NCBI GenBank assembly: GCA_026018925.1
Contig: JAKSZU010000004.1
Span: 9,582,017-9,646,016 of the forward strand
DNA from: Tupaia tana
Lineage: Eukaryota; Chordata; Mammalia; Scandentia; Tupaiidae
Direction of reading: 5' to 3'
DNA: 64,000 nucleotides
The notes beneath the pieces were generated by a model. It worked only from the letters and a program-made list of their open reading frames with translations, ran no database searches and was not told where the DNA came from. Shown in pieces: positions 21,725 through 32,849 of the stretch (position 1 is its first letter; every line of letters begins with the position of its first letter). A program made the translations under genes and the position numbers.

Positions 21725-21889
21725 AATAATACCTAGCACAAAGTCTGTTCAGTAAATACTTGAGGACTGAGTGAATGAGTGACCTCACCCCACAACACAG
21801 GGGTGGGGGCGGGGACAGGAATCTGGTGGTCCTTCCCTCTTCCTCCTTCTTGCCACTCACTCAGGACACAGCCCATGTTTCCAACTCAC

Positions 21890-22275
21890 AGGAGAAAAGA
21901 AGAAACTCCTTATTATTGTTTTTGTTATCATTATTGCGAGAACAGGTAACACGAGGCCCACCCTCTTCACAAATGTGTAAGTATGGAGTATGGTATCGCT
22001 CGTCGTGAGCACAGGTTTTATAGCAGATCTCTGCAGAGCTGAAACTCTACACCCAGTGAACAGCACCTCCCCATTCCCTGCCTCCCCCAGCCCCTGCTAA
22101 CCACTGCTCTCCTTTCTGCATCTATGAGTTTGACTGTTCTAGGTTCCTCATGGGAGTGGGTCCCTGCAGCGTTTGTCCTTCTGTGTCTAGCTTATGCCAC
22201 CAGCAGAAGGTCCCCAGGGTTCATCCATGTTGTCTCAAAAGGCAGGACTTCAGAGGAGACTCTTTCTTAAATATG
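21890..22275 (-). mobile_element. L1 3' region, minus strand
   Basis: The plus-strand text shows the familiar antisense L1 pattern: gagctgaaactctacaccca, aacagcacctccccattccc, tatgagtttgactgttctag and gggttcatccatgttgtctc. Old and non-coding. Confidence 0.75.
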
Positions 22276-22599
22276 CTGGAAGCCCACAGAGACTTAGGGC
22301 TGAGGGCCCTCACGGCCAGAAGCAGGAGTTGGACAGTGAGAGCATGTGAGGCGTGAGGGCGTGGGGCAGGGGGGTTCCCCTTTGGACATGTATCCCTTTA
22401 CTCCAAGGAAATCTCTCTTCTTGAGTTACAGCGTACTGGCTCTGAGATGAGATCCACAGTAGCTACCTCACAGGGTTATGTCAGGATCAACTGGAAGAAT
22501 AGACATTAAGCTAACTTGGTTCAGGGGAACCCCAGGAACTCGGAGTAGGGGTTAAGACTTTGGGGTGCTGTCTTGTGGACAGCTGAAGACTCTCTAGAA
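22276..22599. other. Unique DNA with a MIR-like scrap
   Basis: Only a short MIR-like block (gtagctacctcacagggtta) near 22,460 is recognisable. Confidence 0.4.
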
Positions 22600-22692
22600 G
22601 AATGAAAGCTCCATGGACCAGAACCTTTGCTTATCACTGCTGCCTCCCCAGTACCTAGGACGAGGCCTGGCATATAGTAGCCACTCATGACT
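22600..22692 (+). mobile_element. L2 3' end
   Basis: Blocks gaaagctccatggaccagaa, ctgcctccccagtacctagg and gcctggcatatagtagccac are the L2 terminal region. Confidence 0.75.
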
Positions 22693-22698
22693 TAAGGA

Positions 22699-22784
22699 GT
22701 CTAAGCCACCGGGTCCGGGACTCGAACCGCAGTCGACTACGTGAGAGTCCAGCGACATAGCTGTTACGGTAACTGCTGGTCCCC
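22699..22784 (-). mobile_element. Isolated tRNA-like head of a Family A SINE
   Basis: Only the 5' head is present on the minus strand, from GGGACCAGCAGTTACCGTAA to CCCGGTGGCTTAGACTC, with B box GGTTCGAGTCC. The core, pyrimidine tract and poly-A are absent. The high identity to young copies shows that it is recent. Confidence 0.85.
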
Positions 22785-23639
22785 TGGTGGAAGCCAAGAG
22801 CTCTTATTTGCTCTTAGTCAAGTATGAAACAGGCAAGAATCAGACAAATTGGTGTGGGTTAATGCAACTGAAAGCCTTCGCAGTTCTAACTTGAAGAGAA
22901 AAGAAAGATAATCAAAAAAGTAGAGCTGGATATGGTCAGGACTATAATGAAATATCTTGAACCTATCTGAGTTAACTACAGGATTTAGCACCTATGAACC
23001 TTGTTCTTCTGGGCTGTTCTTTTACCCCTTTCTCATCTCTTTCCTGTTTGGGCTCAATATATTTCCCAGCAGCAAGCCTTCCATATTACTTTTCTACCAT
23101 GCTTCACTTACCTCAGACAGACTCTGGATTAACTTGGGCAATCTATTCTGTTCAGCTGAGGGGACTCTTCATTTGGTCTGATGAATGTGGGAACACAAGT
23201 AAGTGATTCGCTCAGAATCAGCTGTTCTCTGTGGAGAGGATGCAGCAGCCTGGGCTCACGCCTCTTCCTCCCTGGCCCTGGTACCTGGGAGCTCTGTAGC
23301 AGAGCCCCACCAAAACTGCTCAGTCCTGAAGGCTGCCAATTCCCCGCTAGATCTGTTCCCTAACGATGCAGTTCACAGTAGTCATTTGGGTGTCTAGATG
23401 TGGTCCAAGGGACAAATTAGTGACCATTACTGACATGGCTGTGAATCCTAGCTTTCTTCGCAAGGCTCCGAGTATGAAATTGAATAAAGAGGACGATCTC
23501 GGTGGTCATCTATCCTAGCCCTATCATAAGACTCCTTCAGTTAGCGTGTTATCCGAGCTTCTGCCTATGCTATTTTGTCTGAAAGAAAAGCCTCGCTCTC
23601 TTTTTTTCCCCCCTGACTTATTTGCCCGTCAGGGTTCAG
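22785..23639. other. Unique non-coding DNA
   Basis: No repeat or exon is recognised with confidence in this 850-bp stretch. Confidence 0.45.
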
Positions 23640-23895
23640 CACAGGCCCAGCCCCTGTGGTACGCTTGGCAGTTTAGGTAACTACAGTGCTGTAAGCCGCA
23701 TGGTTGGCCACAGTTCAAATCCCTGACCTTATCATCCTTAAACTTGTGGCAGGTCAAGGACTAACAACCTGGAGGGCTAGAGAGAGAGGACTGTGGCATG
23801 ACCAGACCCTGTTGAGGGTGCTTTCTCTCTCTCTCTCTGTCTCTCTCTCCCTCGTGCATACATGCACTAACATGAATTAAAACAAACAAACAAAC
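23640..23895 (+). mobile_element. Family C SINE, diverged
   Basis: The start ggcccagcccctgtggtac, a B-box-like cagttcaaatccc, gagaggactgtggcatgacc, a CTCTCTCTCTGTCTCTCTC tract and CCTCGTGCATACATGCA mark Family C. The tail is AACAAACAAACAAACAA. Confidence 0.8.
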
Positions 23896-23899
23896 AACA

Positions 23900-24140
23900 A
23901 GATTCCCAGAAGTACCCATGCTGAAGACTTCCAGGAAGTCTGCCTTGATCTCACCAAATGTCAGGGGTCCTTTAACCAGACTCTTATGCCGGCTTTTACA
24001 CAGCCTTTCACTCACTATTTTCCCACTACACTAAGGCTCCCCTACAGCAGGCACTTGTTTTAGTCCTCTCTGTTCTCCAAGATCTAAATAGGACCTACCA
24101 CATAGCAAGAATCAGTGAATGCTGGAGTTGAACAAATGAA
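23900..24140 (+). mobile_element. L2 3' region
   Basis: Signs are cttccaggaagtctgccttg, ctacagcaggcacttgtttt and ctaccacatagcaagaatca with tgaatgctggag at the end. Old. Confidence 0.7.
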
Positions 24141-24186
24141 GCAACTTTCCAAAGACCATAGGAGCCTGCGTGTGGTGCAGCCGGGT

Positions 24187-24560
24187 ATATTAGTCAGCTT
24201 TGATGTACAGTACAACAAACAACTCCCAAACCTCAAAGCTTAAAACAACATGCATTTACTCTGTGCTCATGTGGCATGTCGTTCTACTCCATGTAGCTTC
24301 TCTTTCTAGCACCCAAGAGAAAGAAGTATCCTTTATGTGGGATACGCTCATGCTCAGAGAAGAGGAAGAAAACAAGAAGTTGACACAAACCACACATTTA
24401 AAACCTGTGCGCAGACACAGTGTATGTCAGATCTACTCACAGTCCACTGGTTAAAGCAAGTAACATGGCATAGCCTGAAATCACTAGGGTGAGGAGATGC
24501 ATTCCTCCCTCCGGCACAGTTTGAGAAGAATGAAAAGGACTATCACAGTAGGATTGTCTG
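24187..24560 (-). mobile_element. Ancient interspersed repeat (LTR-like), minus strand
   Basis: The start atattagtcagctttgatgt, then aacaactcccaaacctcaaa and gtccactggttaaagcaagt, atggcatagcctgaaatcac follow a common eutherian repeat that I cannot name with certainty (ERVL-MaLR-like). Confidence 0.55.
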
Positions 24561-25464
24561 ACTCCAAAGTTGCCTGTCTTCTAGCTCAGAATCTCCCTCC
24601 CTAGGGCTTTCATCATAGGAGATAAGAAGAGGAAGGATCTAGATGTAGAAAGATAGGCTGATGGTGAAAAATCATTGACCCACCTTCTCCAAAAAGTTGT
24701 CCAAAGTTCACACCATCACACACAAGCAGAGTCACAACTTAAGTTTTGCAGCTTTCATAACTGATATCATGCGTTTTTGACAGTCCTATCACGTTTCAGG
24801 GAGCCATAAATTTTCCTTCTCCTCTGGGAACCATGTCCTCAAACTGCAATGCTTGTAGACATAATGGTAGGGAACACATACAGCATAAACTCAGTCCTAT
24901 TCCCAGGTCTGCATTTGTGAGCCCCAAAATACCAGGTGATAAAAGAAAGAGCTGTACTGAACTGGCACATTCAACTAAGCCAGAGTTATGAGAACACCCG
25001 CAACTGAGAGAGGACACGTCTCCTCAGGAACGTGGAACTGGCTTCTCCTCCTCCCTCGCTGACCTACTTGCTTGCGATCCATGTGGCATCTGGGCACCAT
25101 TTTGACTTTCTAAGTTGCTGGGAAAACAGAATGGCACTAATGCCTATTTACAAACTAGACTCTGACAAGTGATAGCCAACATGAAAACATCTGGAGCTAT
25201 CCCTCAAAAGCCCACATTTCGGAGCCCTAGAAAAACTGGAAGCTGAAACAATGTTAGGCAGCTTTCCCACTTAGCAAGCCTTGGCTAAGGCTGAGTGTAG
25301 CACAGCTGACGGATGGCTGTCCCTGCTAACTGGGACATGAGCTCTGTTCTCCAGATGGACGCAACCACCTCCACCCCCACCCCCACCTCTGGTGTCTGAA
25401 AGTGTACCTAGGTCTAGCTTGCTTCGTATATATGACGTTTTCCAAATTTACATTTAATCACATC
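24561..25464. other. Unique non-coding DNA
   Basis: Nothing is recognised apart from a short CCACCCCCAC-rich stretch near 25,370. Confidence 0.45.
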
Positions 25465-25890
25465 GCTAACAAAAATCAACTCAAAATGGATCAAAGATCT
25501 AAACATAAAACCTCAAACTATAAAACCACTAGTGGAAAACACAGGGGAAACTCTTAGAGACATTGGAATAAGCAAAGGCTTTTTAAATAAGATCCCAAAG
25601 TATAGGCAATAATCCCAAAAATAGACAAGTGGGACTAAATCTCTCTAAGAAGCTTTTGCACAGCAAAAGAAACAATAATTAGAGTGAAGAAACAACCCTC
25701 AGAATGGGAGAATATATTTGCAAACTATGCCTCAGATAAGGAACCGATAACCAGAATACACAGGGAACTCAAGCAGCTTACCCACAAAACAATAAACAAT
25801 CCAATTAAAACATGGGCAAATGAGCTGAACAGACAACTTTCCAAGGAAAACAGATGAACAGCCAAAAAGTATATGAAAAAATGCTTCACT
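25465..25890 (+). mobile_element. L1 ORF2 fragment
   Basis: Classical L1 ORF2 3' text is present: caactcaaaatggatcaaag, atctctctaagaagcttttg, gcacagcaaaagaaacaata and aaaacatgggcaaatgagct. Both ends are missing, so it is a truncated, non-functional copy. Confidence 0.92.
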
Positions 25891-26184
25891 CATTTTTGAT
25901 GCCATCTGGCCCTTTGGGTACCTATATTTTTCAATTCCTGTTTACAAATTGCCTACTACTTTCTAGTAGCTAGCTATTCCCCTTATTCAATGACTTTCCC
26001 CTAGATCAATGCAAAAGACTACCTGCTTCTTTCCAACCTTTCCACTCAGTGATTTGAGGCCAGGGTGACTGGTACTCTCTAAGGCTCAGTGAGAGGTCTC
26101 GTTTAGGCCATTGGCATCGTCACCTCGGGAGCAGTCCCTGATGGCTTGTCCCTTATAGTTAGTCCTCGCAGTTCTTATTTAGGA
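25891..26184. other. Unique non-coding DNA
   Basis: No feature recognised. Confidence 0.4.
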
Positions 26185-26400
26185 TGGCACTATATAGTAA
26201 GAATATGGGTTTTGTCAAGGTAACGTGGTCTCAAATTCCAACTCCAACTCATTTTGATTCTGTGAGCCTCAGTTTCCTCATTTATAAAATAAACTCATTA
26301 ATTCAATATTTTTGTGTTGTTATATAGCTGCAATAAATTAGGTCACGTATGTCAAAAAGCAGACCACGCGTTGTGAAATACTAAATAAATGTTAGCTCTC
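26185..26400 (+). mobile_element. MIR SINE, diverged
   Basis: Signs: agtaagaatatgggttttgt, gtgagcctcagtttcctcat, ttataaaataaactcatt and the end actaaataaatgttagctct. Confidence 0.7.
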
Positions 26401-27287
26401 TTTCAAAATCCCATCTACTTTTAGTCTCACAAAATATGAGCACTTGATACGTACAGTAATTATACAGAGAGAAAGTTATCTAACGGATATGAGTGGGAGA
26501 CGTGGTGAATAATTTCACAGAGGAATAATGGAAGACTAGGTCGTTGCCTCTGTTTCAGAAAAGAAATAAGTTATTGCCCATGAGCACCATGCCCTGTGAG
26601 TGGCGTCCTAATACAGGCTGGTTTTGTTTGGGGAAGGTGTTTTCTATCTGTTGTTGGATTTGTGCTTCTTACCGTCGTGCTTGGTTGGATGAGTTTGGTC
26701 AGGCAGATGTCCCATCTTACAGCTACAGCAACAGAGTCTCAGGTGTGCTCGTTGGGACTCGGTTGCCGCAGATGATCGCAGCAACTGATGATGCAAAGGC
26801 TGAACGTGACTCAGGCCGTCTTCCGTCAGGCGATCTAATACACATGTAGGGCCTGGCTCAAGAGGGCAACTGAGCTTCGCAGGGACAAAAACTGGCCAGT
26901 TGGAGCCCAGGCTGTTCTTTCTCTCGACAGCCTCTCAGTCTTCTTTCTTCTTCTCTCTGATGATTCAGCTTGTGATTGTCTTAATACCTCCACCAGCTTA
27001 ATGCTACCTCCTGTCCTTTGAACTTAGAGCTGACCATTAGCTCTCAGTTTCCCACTGCCCAAAGTTGAGAGTCTCTCCGAGAGCTGCAGGTTCTTGCTCT
27101 GCTGCTGGGAGTATAGTGCCAGATGGAGGGCCAGCACCTGTTCCCGTGAGCTGGTCTTGCCCTCTGGCCACTCTTTATAACAGATAGAAAGGAGGGGAGA
27201 CAATATTCAATGAGACAGTAAATTGAATTTTTTATAATTAATAAAAGGACATCTACAATTAAGTTCAAGTAAATGTTGGCTATACAG
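26401..27287. other. Unique non-coding DNA
   Basis: No repeat is recognised. A 101-codon plus-strand frame (26,544-26,849) has no initiation context, splice partner or domain worth defending. Confidence 0.45.
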
Positions 27288-27545
27288 GGCTGGCCCTATG
27301 ATCTAGTGGTTAAGGGAGCCAGATCCCACATGGCTGCTCATGCAGTTCAAGGTCTGGACCCAGCAGCTTGAGAAACACGTTAGGCACATGTGCATGCATG
27401 CCCAAAGTCCTGAAAGGAGGCTGAGATGGAGGAGAAGGGACAGTGGCGTGAGTATTCCCCATGGGGGACTCTTTCTCCCTCTCCCTCTCTCTCTGTTTCT
27501 CCATCTCTCTCTGGAGAGTACACATATCCTCTGGGGGGGGGGATT
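27288..27545 (+). mobile_element. Family C SINE
   Basis: Starts GGGCTGGCCCTATGATCTAG with the A-box-like region tctagtggttaaggg, has agttcaaggtctgg, a ggaggagaagggacagtggc core and CTCTCTCTGTTTCTCC tract. It ends in a G-run (27,531-27,541). Confidence 0.85.
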
Positions 27546-27737
27546 GACTATTTTTCTGTTTTTCTATGCAAAATCAACAACGCAATAATAGTAGTGATAA
27601 TGATATTTAATTGTGGATATTAGAAAAGATTGGAAAATAGTCATTAGGAAAAGGGTAATTGTAGTTGAAGTCTTAAATTCTTTTTACCATTTGGGTAGAA
27701 AGCTTGTATATTTGCTTAATTAAATACACATAATAGA

Positions 27738-28012
27738 GAGCAGCAGATGGTGCAGTGGTTAGGTTGCTGGACTCCCACACAGCCAACCGCAGTTCAAGTC
27801 CTGGTACCAGAAGCTTGAAACTCCTGCAAGGTGCATATGAATGCATGCCCCAAATCCTGAGAGCAAAATGGAGGAGAAGGGATTATGGCATGGCCATCCC
27901 ACCCAGGGAGTGATTTCTCCCTTTTTGTCTCTCTATCTCTCTCTGTCTTTCTGACAAGTGCATGTGTCCTATCACAAAATCCCTCTCAAAAAAGAAAACA
28001 AATAAATAAATG
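27738..28012 (+). mobile_element. Family A SINE
   Basis: The head GAGCAGCAGATGGTGCAGTG, B box AGTTCAAGTCC, core ggaggagaagggattatggc and end gtcctatcacaaaatccctc are all visible. Flanks ATACACATAATAG (27,724) and ATACAAATAATAA (28,013) look like a diverged duplication. Confidence 0.9.
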
Positions 28013-28283
28013 AATACAAATAATAAAATTTCTAAGATGACATTAAAAGAACAAAAACAGAATGTGTAACTTCCGTACTATTTGAGGAATAATGAGTAAG
28101 TGTGTGTCGGGGGGAATCACTGTATACAAAAGTAGGCCAAAAAATAGAAGAGAGTGGGATTAAAAGGAAAAGGAGGAGACCAACAGAAAGCACAAAATAA
28201 AGTGATAGAATGAACTCTAACTTTACCAGTAATCTCAATAAGTAGAAAGTGAAACTAAATTATCCAGTTAAAACAAAAAGGTT

Positions 28284-28535
28284 GGGCCAGCCCTGTGGCA
28301 CAGAGGCTAAACACCTCGCAGAGGAAGCCAGGTCTCACCTGCTGAACATGTCCCATCCCAGCCTGGTGGCTTAAAGACTGTCTTGGGCCATGCACATGTG
28401 CCCAGGATCTTGATGGGGCACAGAAAAGGACAAAAAGGAGATTGCAAAGCACCTGGGACCCAGGGGAGTATTTTCTCTCCCTGTCTCTTACCCTCTTTTT
28501 CTCATGCATGCATATGCTCTAAAAAATAATAATTA
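28284..28535 (+). mobile_element. Family C SINE
   Basis: Starts GGGCCAGCCCTGTGGCACAG, with ggctaaacacctcgcagagg, the core gattgcaaagcacctgg and the end TTTTCTCATGCATGCATATG followed by AATAATAATTAAAATT. Confidence 0.88.
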
Positions 28536-28909
28536 AAATTAATTAATTAGTCAATTAAAATGTTGCCAGAATAAAAGCAATTCACTTTTAGACTGTACAT
28601 AGGACAAAAAGTAAACAAAGATGAAAGCATAAAGATATGCCAGTTGGATAATAAAAAAGAAACCTGACATGTCTCTAGTATCATCTGATTAGATAAAGCA
28701 AGAAACATTACCACAGATCAGAAGAGTCACTACATTTTGATAAAAGTTCAATTCACCAGGAACATTTAACAATTTTAAATTTGCATGTACATAATGAATA
28801 AAAAAAGGACAGATAGAATCATAAGGAGAAAATGATAAATCTACTCTCATAATTGGGGGATTTAAAAACATTCTGCTAACTAATAATGTACTTTAAAAGT
28901 GCAGTAACA

Positions 28910-29150
28910 GGCCAGCAAGTGGTACAGTGATTAAGATGCTGGATTGCATGTGACCAACTGCATGGTTCAAGACTGGTAGCTTGAAAAACACATCAGTCAC
29001 GTGTGTGTGCATGCCCAAAACCCTGAGAGGAGAATGGAGGAGAAGGGATTGCAGTGTGACCATTCTCCCTGGAAGTGCTTTTGCTTTCCCTTCCTTTCTG
29101 TCTCTCTCTAGTGAACTCAAGCACCCTATGGCAAAAATCTAAAAAATAAA
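28910..29150 (+). mobile_element. Family A/C-like SINE
   Basis: Head GGCCAGCAAGTGGTACAGTG, B-box-like atggttcaagactgg, core ggagaagggattgcagtgtg and end caccctatggcaaaaatc. Preceded by AAAAGTGCAGTAACA (28895-28909), which recurs only after the next SINE at 29539-29553. Confidence 0.88.
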
Positions 29151-29218
29151 ATTAAAAAAGTAGAAAAACACCAAATAAAAGCACAACAGTAAAAAAAAAG
29201 CATTAAAAGGCATTTGAT

Positions 29219-29463
29219 GGGCTAGCCTCCTTGCGTAGTGGTGAAGCACTGTGTGGAGGGAGCTGGCTTCCACAAGGCCAACCACAGTTCAAATCTTGGC
29301 CTTCATGGCTTGAAGAACATACTAGGCATATGTGAGCAGGTACCCAAGATCCTGATCCGATGACGGATTGGAGGAAAAGGGATTGTGGGGTTGCCAGGCC
29401 AAAGTGGGGAGTGCTTTCTCTCTCACACACGACACTCAGCACGGACATGCATCCTCTGGCAAC

Positions 29464-29494
<31 letters not shown>

Positions 29495-29530
29495 AGAAAA
29501 GAAAAGAAAAGAAAAGAAAAGAAAAACAAA
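29219..29530 (+). mobile_element. Family C SINE with an (AAAAG)n tail
   Basis: Starts GGGCTAGCCTCCTTGCGTAG; the B box is cagttcaaatc; it ends ATGCATCCTCTGGCAACAAA. The tail has become an AAAAG pentanucleotide repeat (29,466-29,526), which creates meaningless lysine-rich frames. Confidence 0.85.
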
Positions 29531-30400
29531 GGATAGGAAAAAGTGCAGTAACAAGTACAAAAAGCAATAAGAACTCAGTAGAAATATAGAAAAAGTGAAT
29601 ACAAAATTTAAAAGCTAGGTCTGGATAAACTCTGTAGTAACAGTGGGAGAAAAACAATGTTTTCCCTGTAATAAGAGCATTAAACTAAGTTTGAACAAAT
29701 TTCATATAATTTGCATTACATAGACCATGTCTAATTACCATAATGCAATTAAGTTAAATAACATTAACAAATGAATAACTAGAAAAAATTCAGTTGAAAA
29801 TTTAAAAAGTACACTTTTAAATAACTCATATGTCAAGAAAGAAAACATAATGGCAATTAGAAAATACTTAGAAATAAACAATATTGGAAATGCTACATAT
29901 CAACACCACAAGGTGCAGCTAAAATGGTACTTAAACAACAATTTATAAACTGAAATGCTTATATTCATAAATGATATTGGAAATTAATTAACTAAACTTA
30001 TTCTAACTTTAATTAGAAGTAGGAAACAATGAAATAAACACAATGACAGTAAGGAGAAGGAAATAAGAACAAGAGTAAAGTTATAAAAATTAGAAACATA
30101 TAAAATAGAATTACAATGTCAAAAGTAAAACTTTAAATAAAAATAATTGTCAAATGCCTAGTAAGCTTGATAGAAAAATTTTAAATTATTAGTTTAATTA
30201 AATAGTACACAATACAGAGGAAAAAGTTATTAAGAAGCTGTTACAAACAAATTTATAGTAAATTTGAAGACATCTATAAGATAAAGAAATCTCTAGGGAA
30301 TATAAGTTAAAACTTATTAAAAAGAAAATAGAAAATAGAAATAGTTCTATAACAACTAAAAAAAAAACTGAATCACTAGTTTAAAATTGTCCTGGATAGA

Positions 30401-30623
30401 GGGGCCAACAGGTGGTATAGTGGTTAAGGCACTGGACTACCAGAGTGGTTTGAGTCGGACCAGGCAACTTGAAACTCATGCTAGATGTGTATGCATGCTT
30501 GCCCAAATCCTGGAAGGAAAAAGGATTGTGGCATGGCCACAATTTCTCACTTTCTGTTTCTCTGTCTCTTTCTCTCTCCAGTGAGAACACGTTCCCTAAA
30601 AGAAAAAATCTTTCCAAAAAATG
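30401..30623 (+). mobile_element. Family A-type SINE with 20-bp target-site duplication
   Basis: Head GGGGCCAACAGGTGGTATAG and CCCTAAAAGAAAAAATC end. Flanks TTAAAATTGTCCTGGATAGA (30381-30400) and TTAAAATTGTCTTATATAGA (30624-30643) match at 17 of 20 bases. Part of the core is shortened. Confidence 0.9.
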
Positions 30624-30862
30624 TTAAAATTGTCTTATATAGAAAATATAGAGCACAGAAGATTATACTCATGAGTTTTACCAAATATTTAATAGACAGG
30701 TATTCCAAGACTATACAAATTCATTCAGTGCTTATGAAAAGAATAAATACTCTCCAATTTATTTTGAGACAACTAGACTTTGAAACATAGACCTAAGAAG
30801 AAAAACAAAATAAAAAAATGTAAATCACAGTGCAATATCATTCATAAACATAGTTTAAAAAA

Positions 30863-30998
30863 TGGGGAGCTGGCAGGTAGCATGGTGGTTAAGGGTGTTG
30901 AACTCCCACATGGCCGACCAGGTTTCAAATCCAGACCTGGTGGCTTGCTTTCTCAGTTTTTCTCTCTCTCTGTCACACTCTGGCCAAATTTTAAAAAT
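30863..30998 (+). mobile_element. Family B SINE
   Basis: GGGGAGCTGGCAGGTAGCAT head, B-box-like tttcaaatcc, gtggcttgctttctcag junction, CTCTCTCTCTGTC tract and tctggccaaattttaaaaat end. Confidence 0.88.
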
Positions 30999-31833
30999 GT
31001 AAACAAAATATTTGCAAATGGATGATAAAATATTATAATACCAATCAGTATAATTAACCTAATTAACAGATTAAACAATAAATAGCATATAATTTTCTCA
31101 GGAGATAAATTAAAGCATTCAATAAAATTCTGTATCTATTGATTATTTTATTTAAAATAAACTATTACAAGCTAAGATTAGAAGGAAAATTCTTTAACCT
31201 GATATAGGATATCTACAATAATCTCACAGTAAACAGTATACTGAGTTTAATTTTTTTTTTTTTTTGGTCTTTAAAATTAGGAACAAGTCGAGGATGATTG
31301 CTGTCCCTACGTGTTTTTTAACATTATGCTCTACTCTTCACTTGCTGAGTAATACTAGGATAAAAAAAGAAAAATTGTAAAGATGACAAAGAAATAAACA
31401 AAATTATCATTATTCATGAATACTATGATTATCTGCGGTACTCAAGGGGCTAGCAGATTATCTGAATTAGGATAATTTAATGAAATTTCTGGATGCCAGG
31501 CCAATTTGTGTATTGGCAACTTCACTTCTATATGCCAGAATCAAATGTAAGGAAAATGCTAAATAAGTCTAACAAAAGCTATGCACGACATGGGAGAAAA
31601 TTATACAGCTTCATTAAAAAGAGATTAAAGAATATCTAAGTAAATGGAGAAATATACTTTATTCATGGATAGGAGGATTCAAAACCATAACAATATCAAT
31701 GCAATGTAACTCCTATCAAAATCTTATCAGGGCTTTTGGTGAAATTTGACAAGCTGATTATAAAATTCAGGTGGAAAAACAAAGGGTACCCATAAAAAAA
31801 TTATATTGTACCAGATTTAAAAATGGGAGACTT

Positions 31834-31985
31834 GAGCCGGCAGATGGTATGGTGGTTAAGGTGCTAGATTCTCACAGGGCCAATTGCAGTTTGAGTCCTG
31901 GACCTGACATCCTGCTTCCTCACTTTCCCTCTCCTTCTCTCTGTCTCTCTTTGGTCAAATTAAAAACTAATAATAACAAATAAAA
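31834..31985 (+). mobile_element. Family B SINE
   Basis: Head GAGCCGGCAGATGGTATGGT, the direct junction from head to ctttccctctccttctctc, then TTTGGTCAAATTAAAAACTA and an A-rich tail. Confidence 0.9.
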
Positions 31986-32573
31986 TTAACTAAATGGATA
32001 ATTATTTTTTAAGTTTAGTCTTTTAAATAAGAGACTTATTATATCAAATTTTAAAATATATTTATTACAAAATGATAGCAATTATGACAGTGTTCTTTTC
32101 ATGCAGAGATAAATAGTAGAATACTGCAATGGAACAAACTGGAGAGCCCAGAAAAACACTTACGGATATTTGGAAACTTGACATATAAGAGCTTATCTGG
32201 TATTGCAGATAAGTAGGGAAAAAATGGTCCTTTCATTAAATGTTCCTTGGAGAATTAGTGACCTTACAGAGAAATACTAATTTGTAACCTTGCCTCAAAT
32301 TATATGCAAAGCTCAATTAGTAATTAGTAAATATTTCATGTGAAAGGAGAAACTGTCAAACTTTTAGTAAAATAATAGAAAAAGACCATCTTAAGACCTC
32401 AGAGTAGAAAAAGAGAATGATTTCTTAAATAGAACTCCAAAAATACAAATTATAAAAAAATATATAGATAAATTCAAGTTCATTGAAATTAAGCGTTTTT
32501 TTGTTCACTGAGAAAGTAATAAAGAAAAGAAAAGCCACTGCTAATTGGGAACGCCTCAAAGGATTCATGTAGT

Positions 32574-32849
32574 GGGACCAGCAGTTAGCGTAATGGCTAT
32601 GTCGCTGGACTCCCACGTAGTCGACCGCGGTTCAAGTCCCGGACCCGGCGGCTTAAACTCACGCCGGGCGCGTGTGCGTGTGTGCCCAAGATCCCAAGAG
32701 GAGAATGGAGGAGAAGGGATTGCGGCGTGGCCATCCCCCCTGGGGGGTGATTTCCTGCTTTCTATCTCTCTGTCTCTCTCTGTCTGTCTGGCGAGCACAC
32801 GCGCCCTATAGCAAAAAAACCTCTCCAAAAAAAGAAAAAAAAAAAAAAA
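32574..32849 (+). mobile_element. Family A SINE, very young, perfect 16-bp target-site duplication
   Basis: The best reference copy in the window. Head GGGACCAGCAGTTAGCGTAA, A-box-like TTAGCGTAATGG, B box GGTTCAAGTCC, CpG-rich core, CCCTATAGCAAAAAAACCTC end and A tail. AAAGGATTCATGTAGT flanks it at 32558-32573 and 32850-32865 without a mismatch. Confidence 0.97.

Larger units (their letters stand above)
19783..21785 (+). mobile_element. L2 LINE 3' region, broken by five insertions
   Basis: L2 pieces lie at 19,783-20,062, 20,640-21,017, 21,415-21,535 and 21,741-21,785. Recognisable blocks include gaccaccaggcctttgccc-like text near 20,850, ggactagaatctccatgagg and the end cagtaaatacttgagg. Two nested SINEs, a mariner MITE, a Family A SINE and a Family B SINE entered it later. 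Confidence 0.8.

Noticed and set aside
26544..26849. 101-codon open frame
   Set aside because: No Kozak context, splice sites or domain; composition looks random.
29368..29589. Lysine-rich reading frames
   Set aside because: They are translations of the AAAAG repeat in a SINE tail.
32574..32650. tRNA gene (A and B boxes present)
   Set aside because: Cloverleaf pairing is not maintained, there is no 3' acceptor end, and the segment continues into a SINE body; it is a SINE head. The same holds for all other heads.
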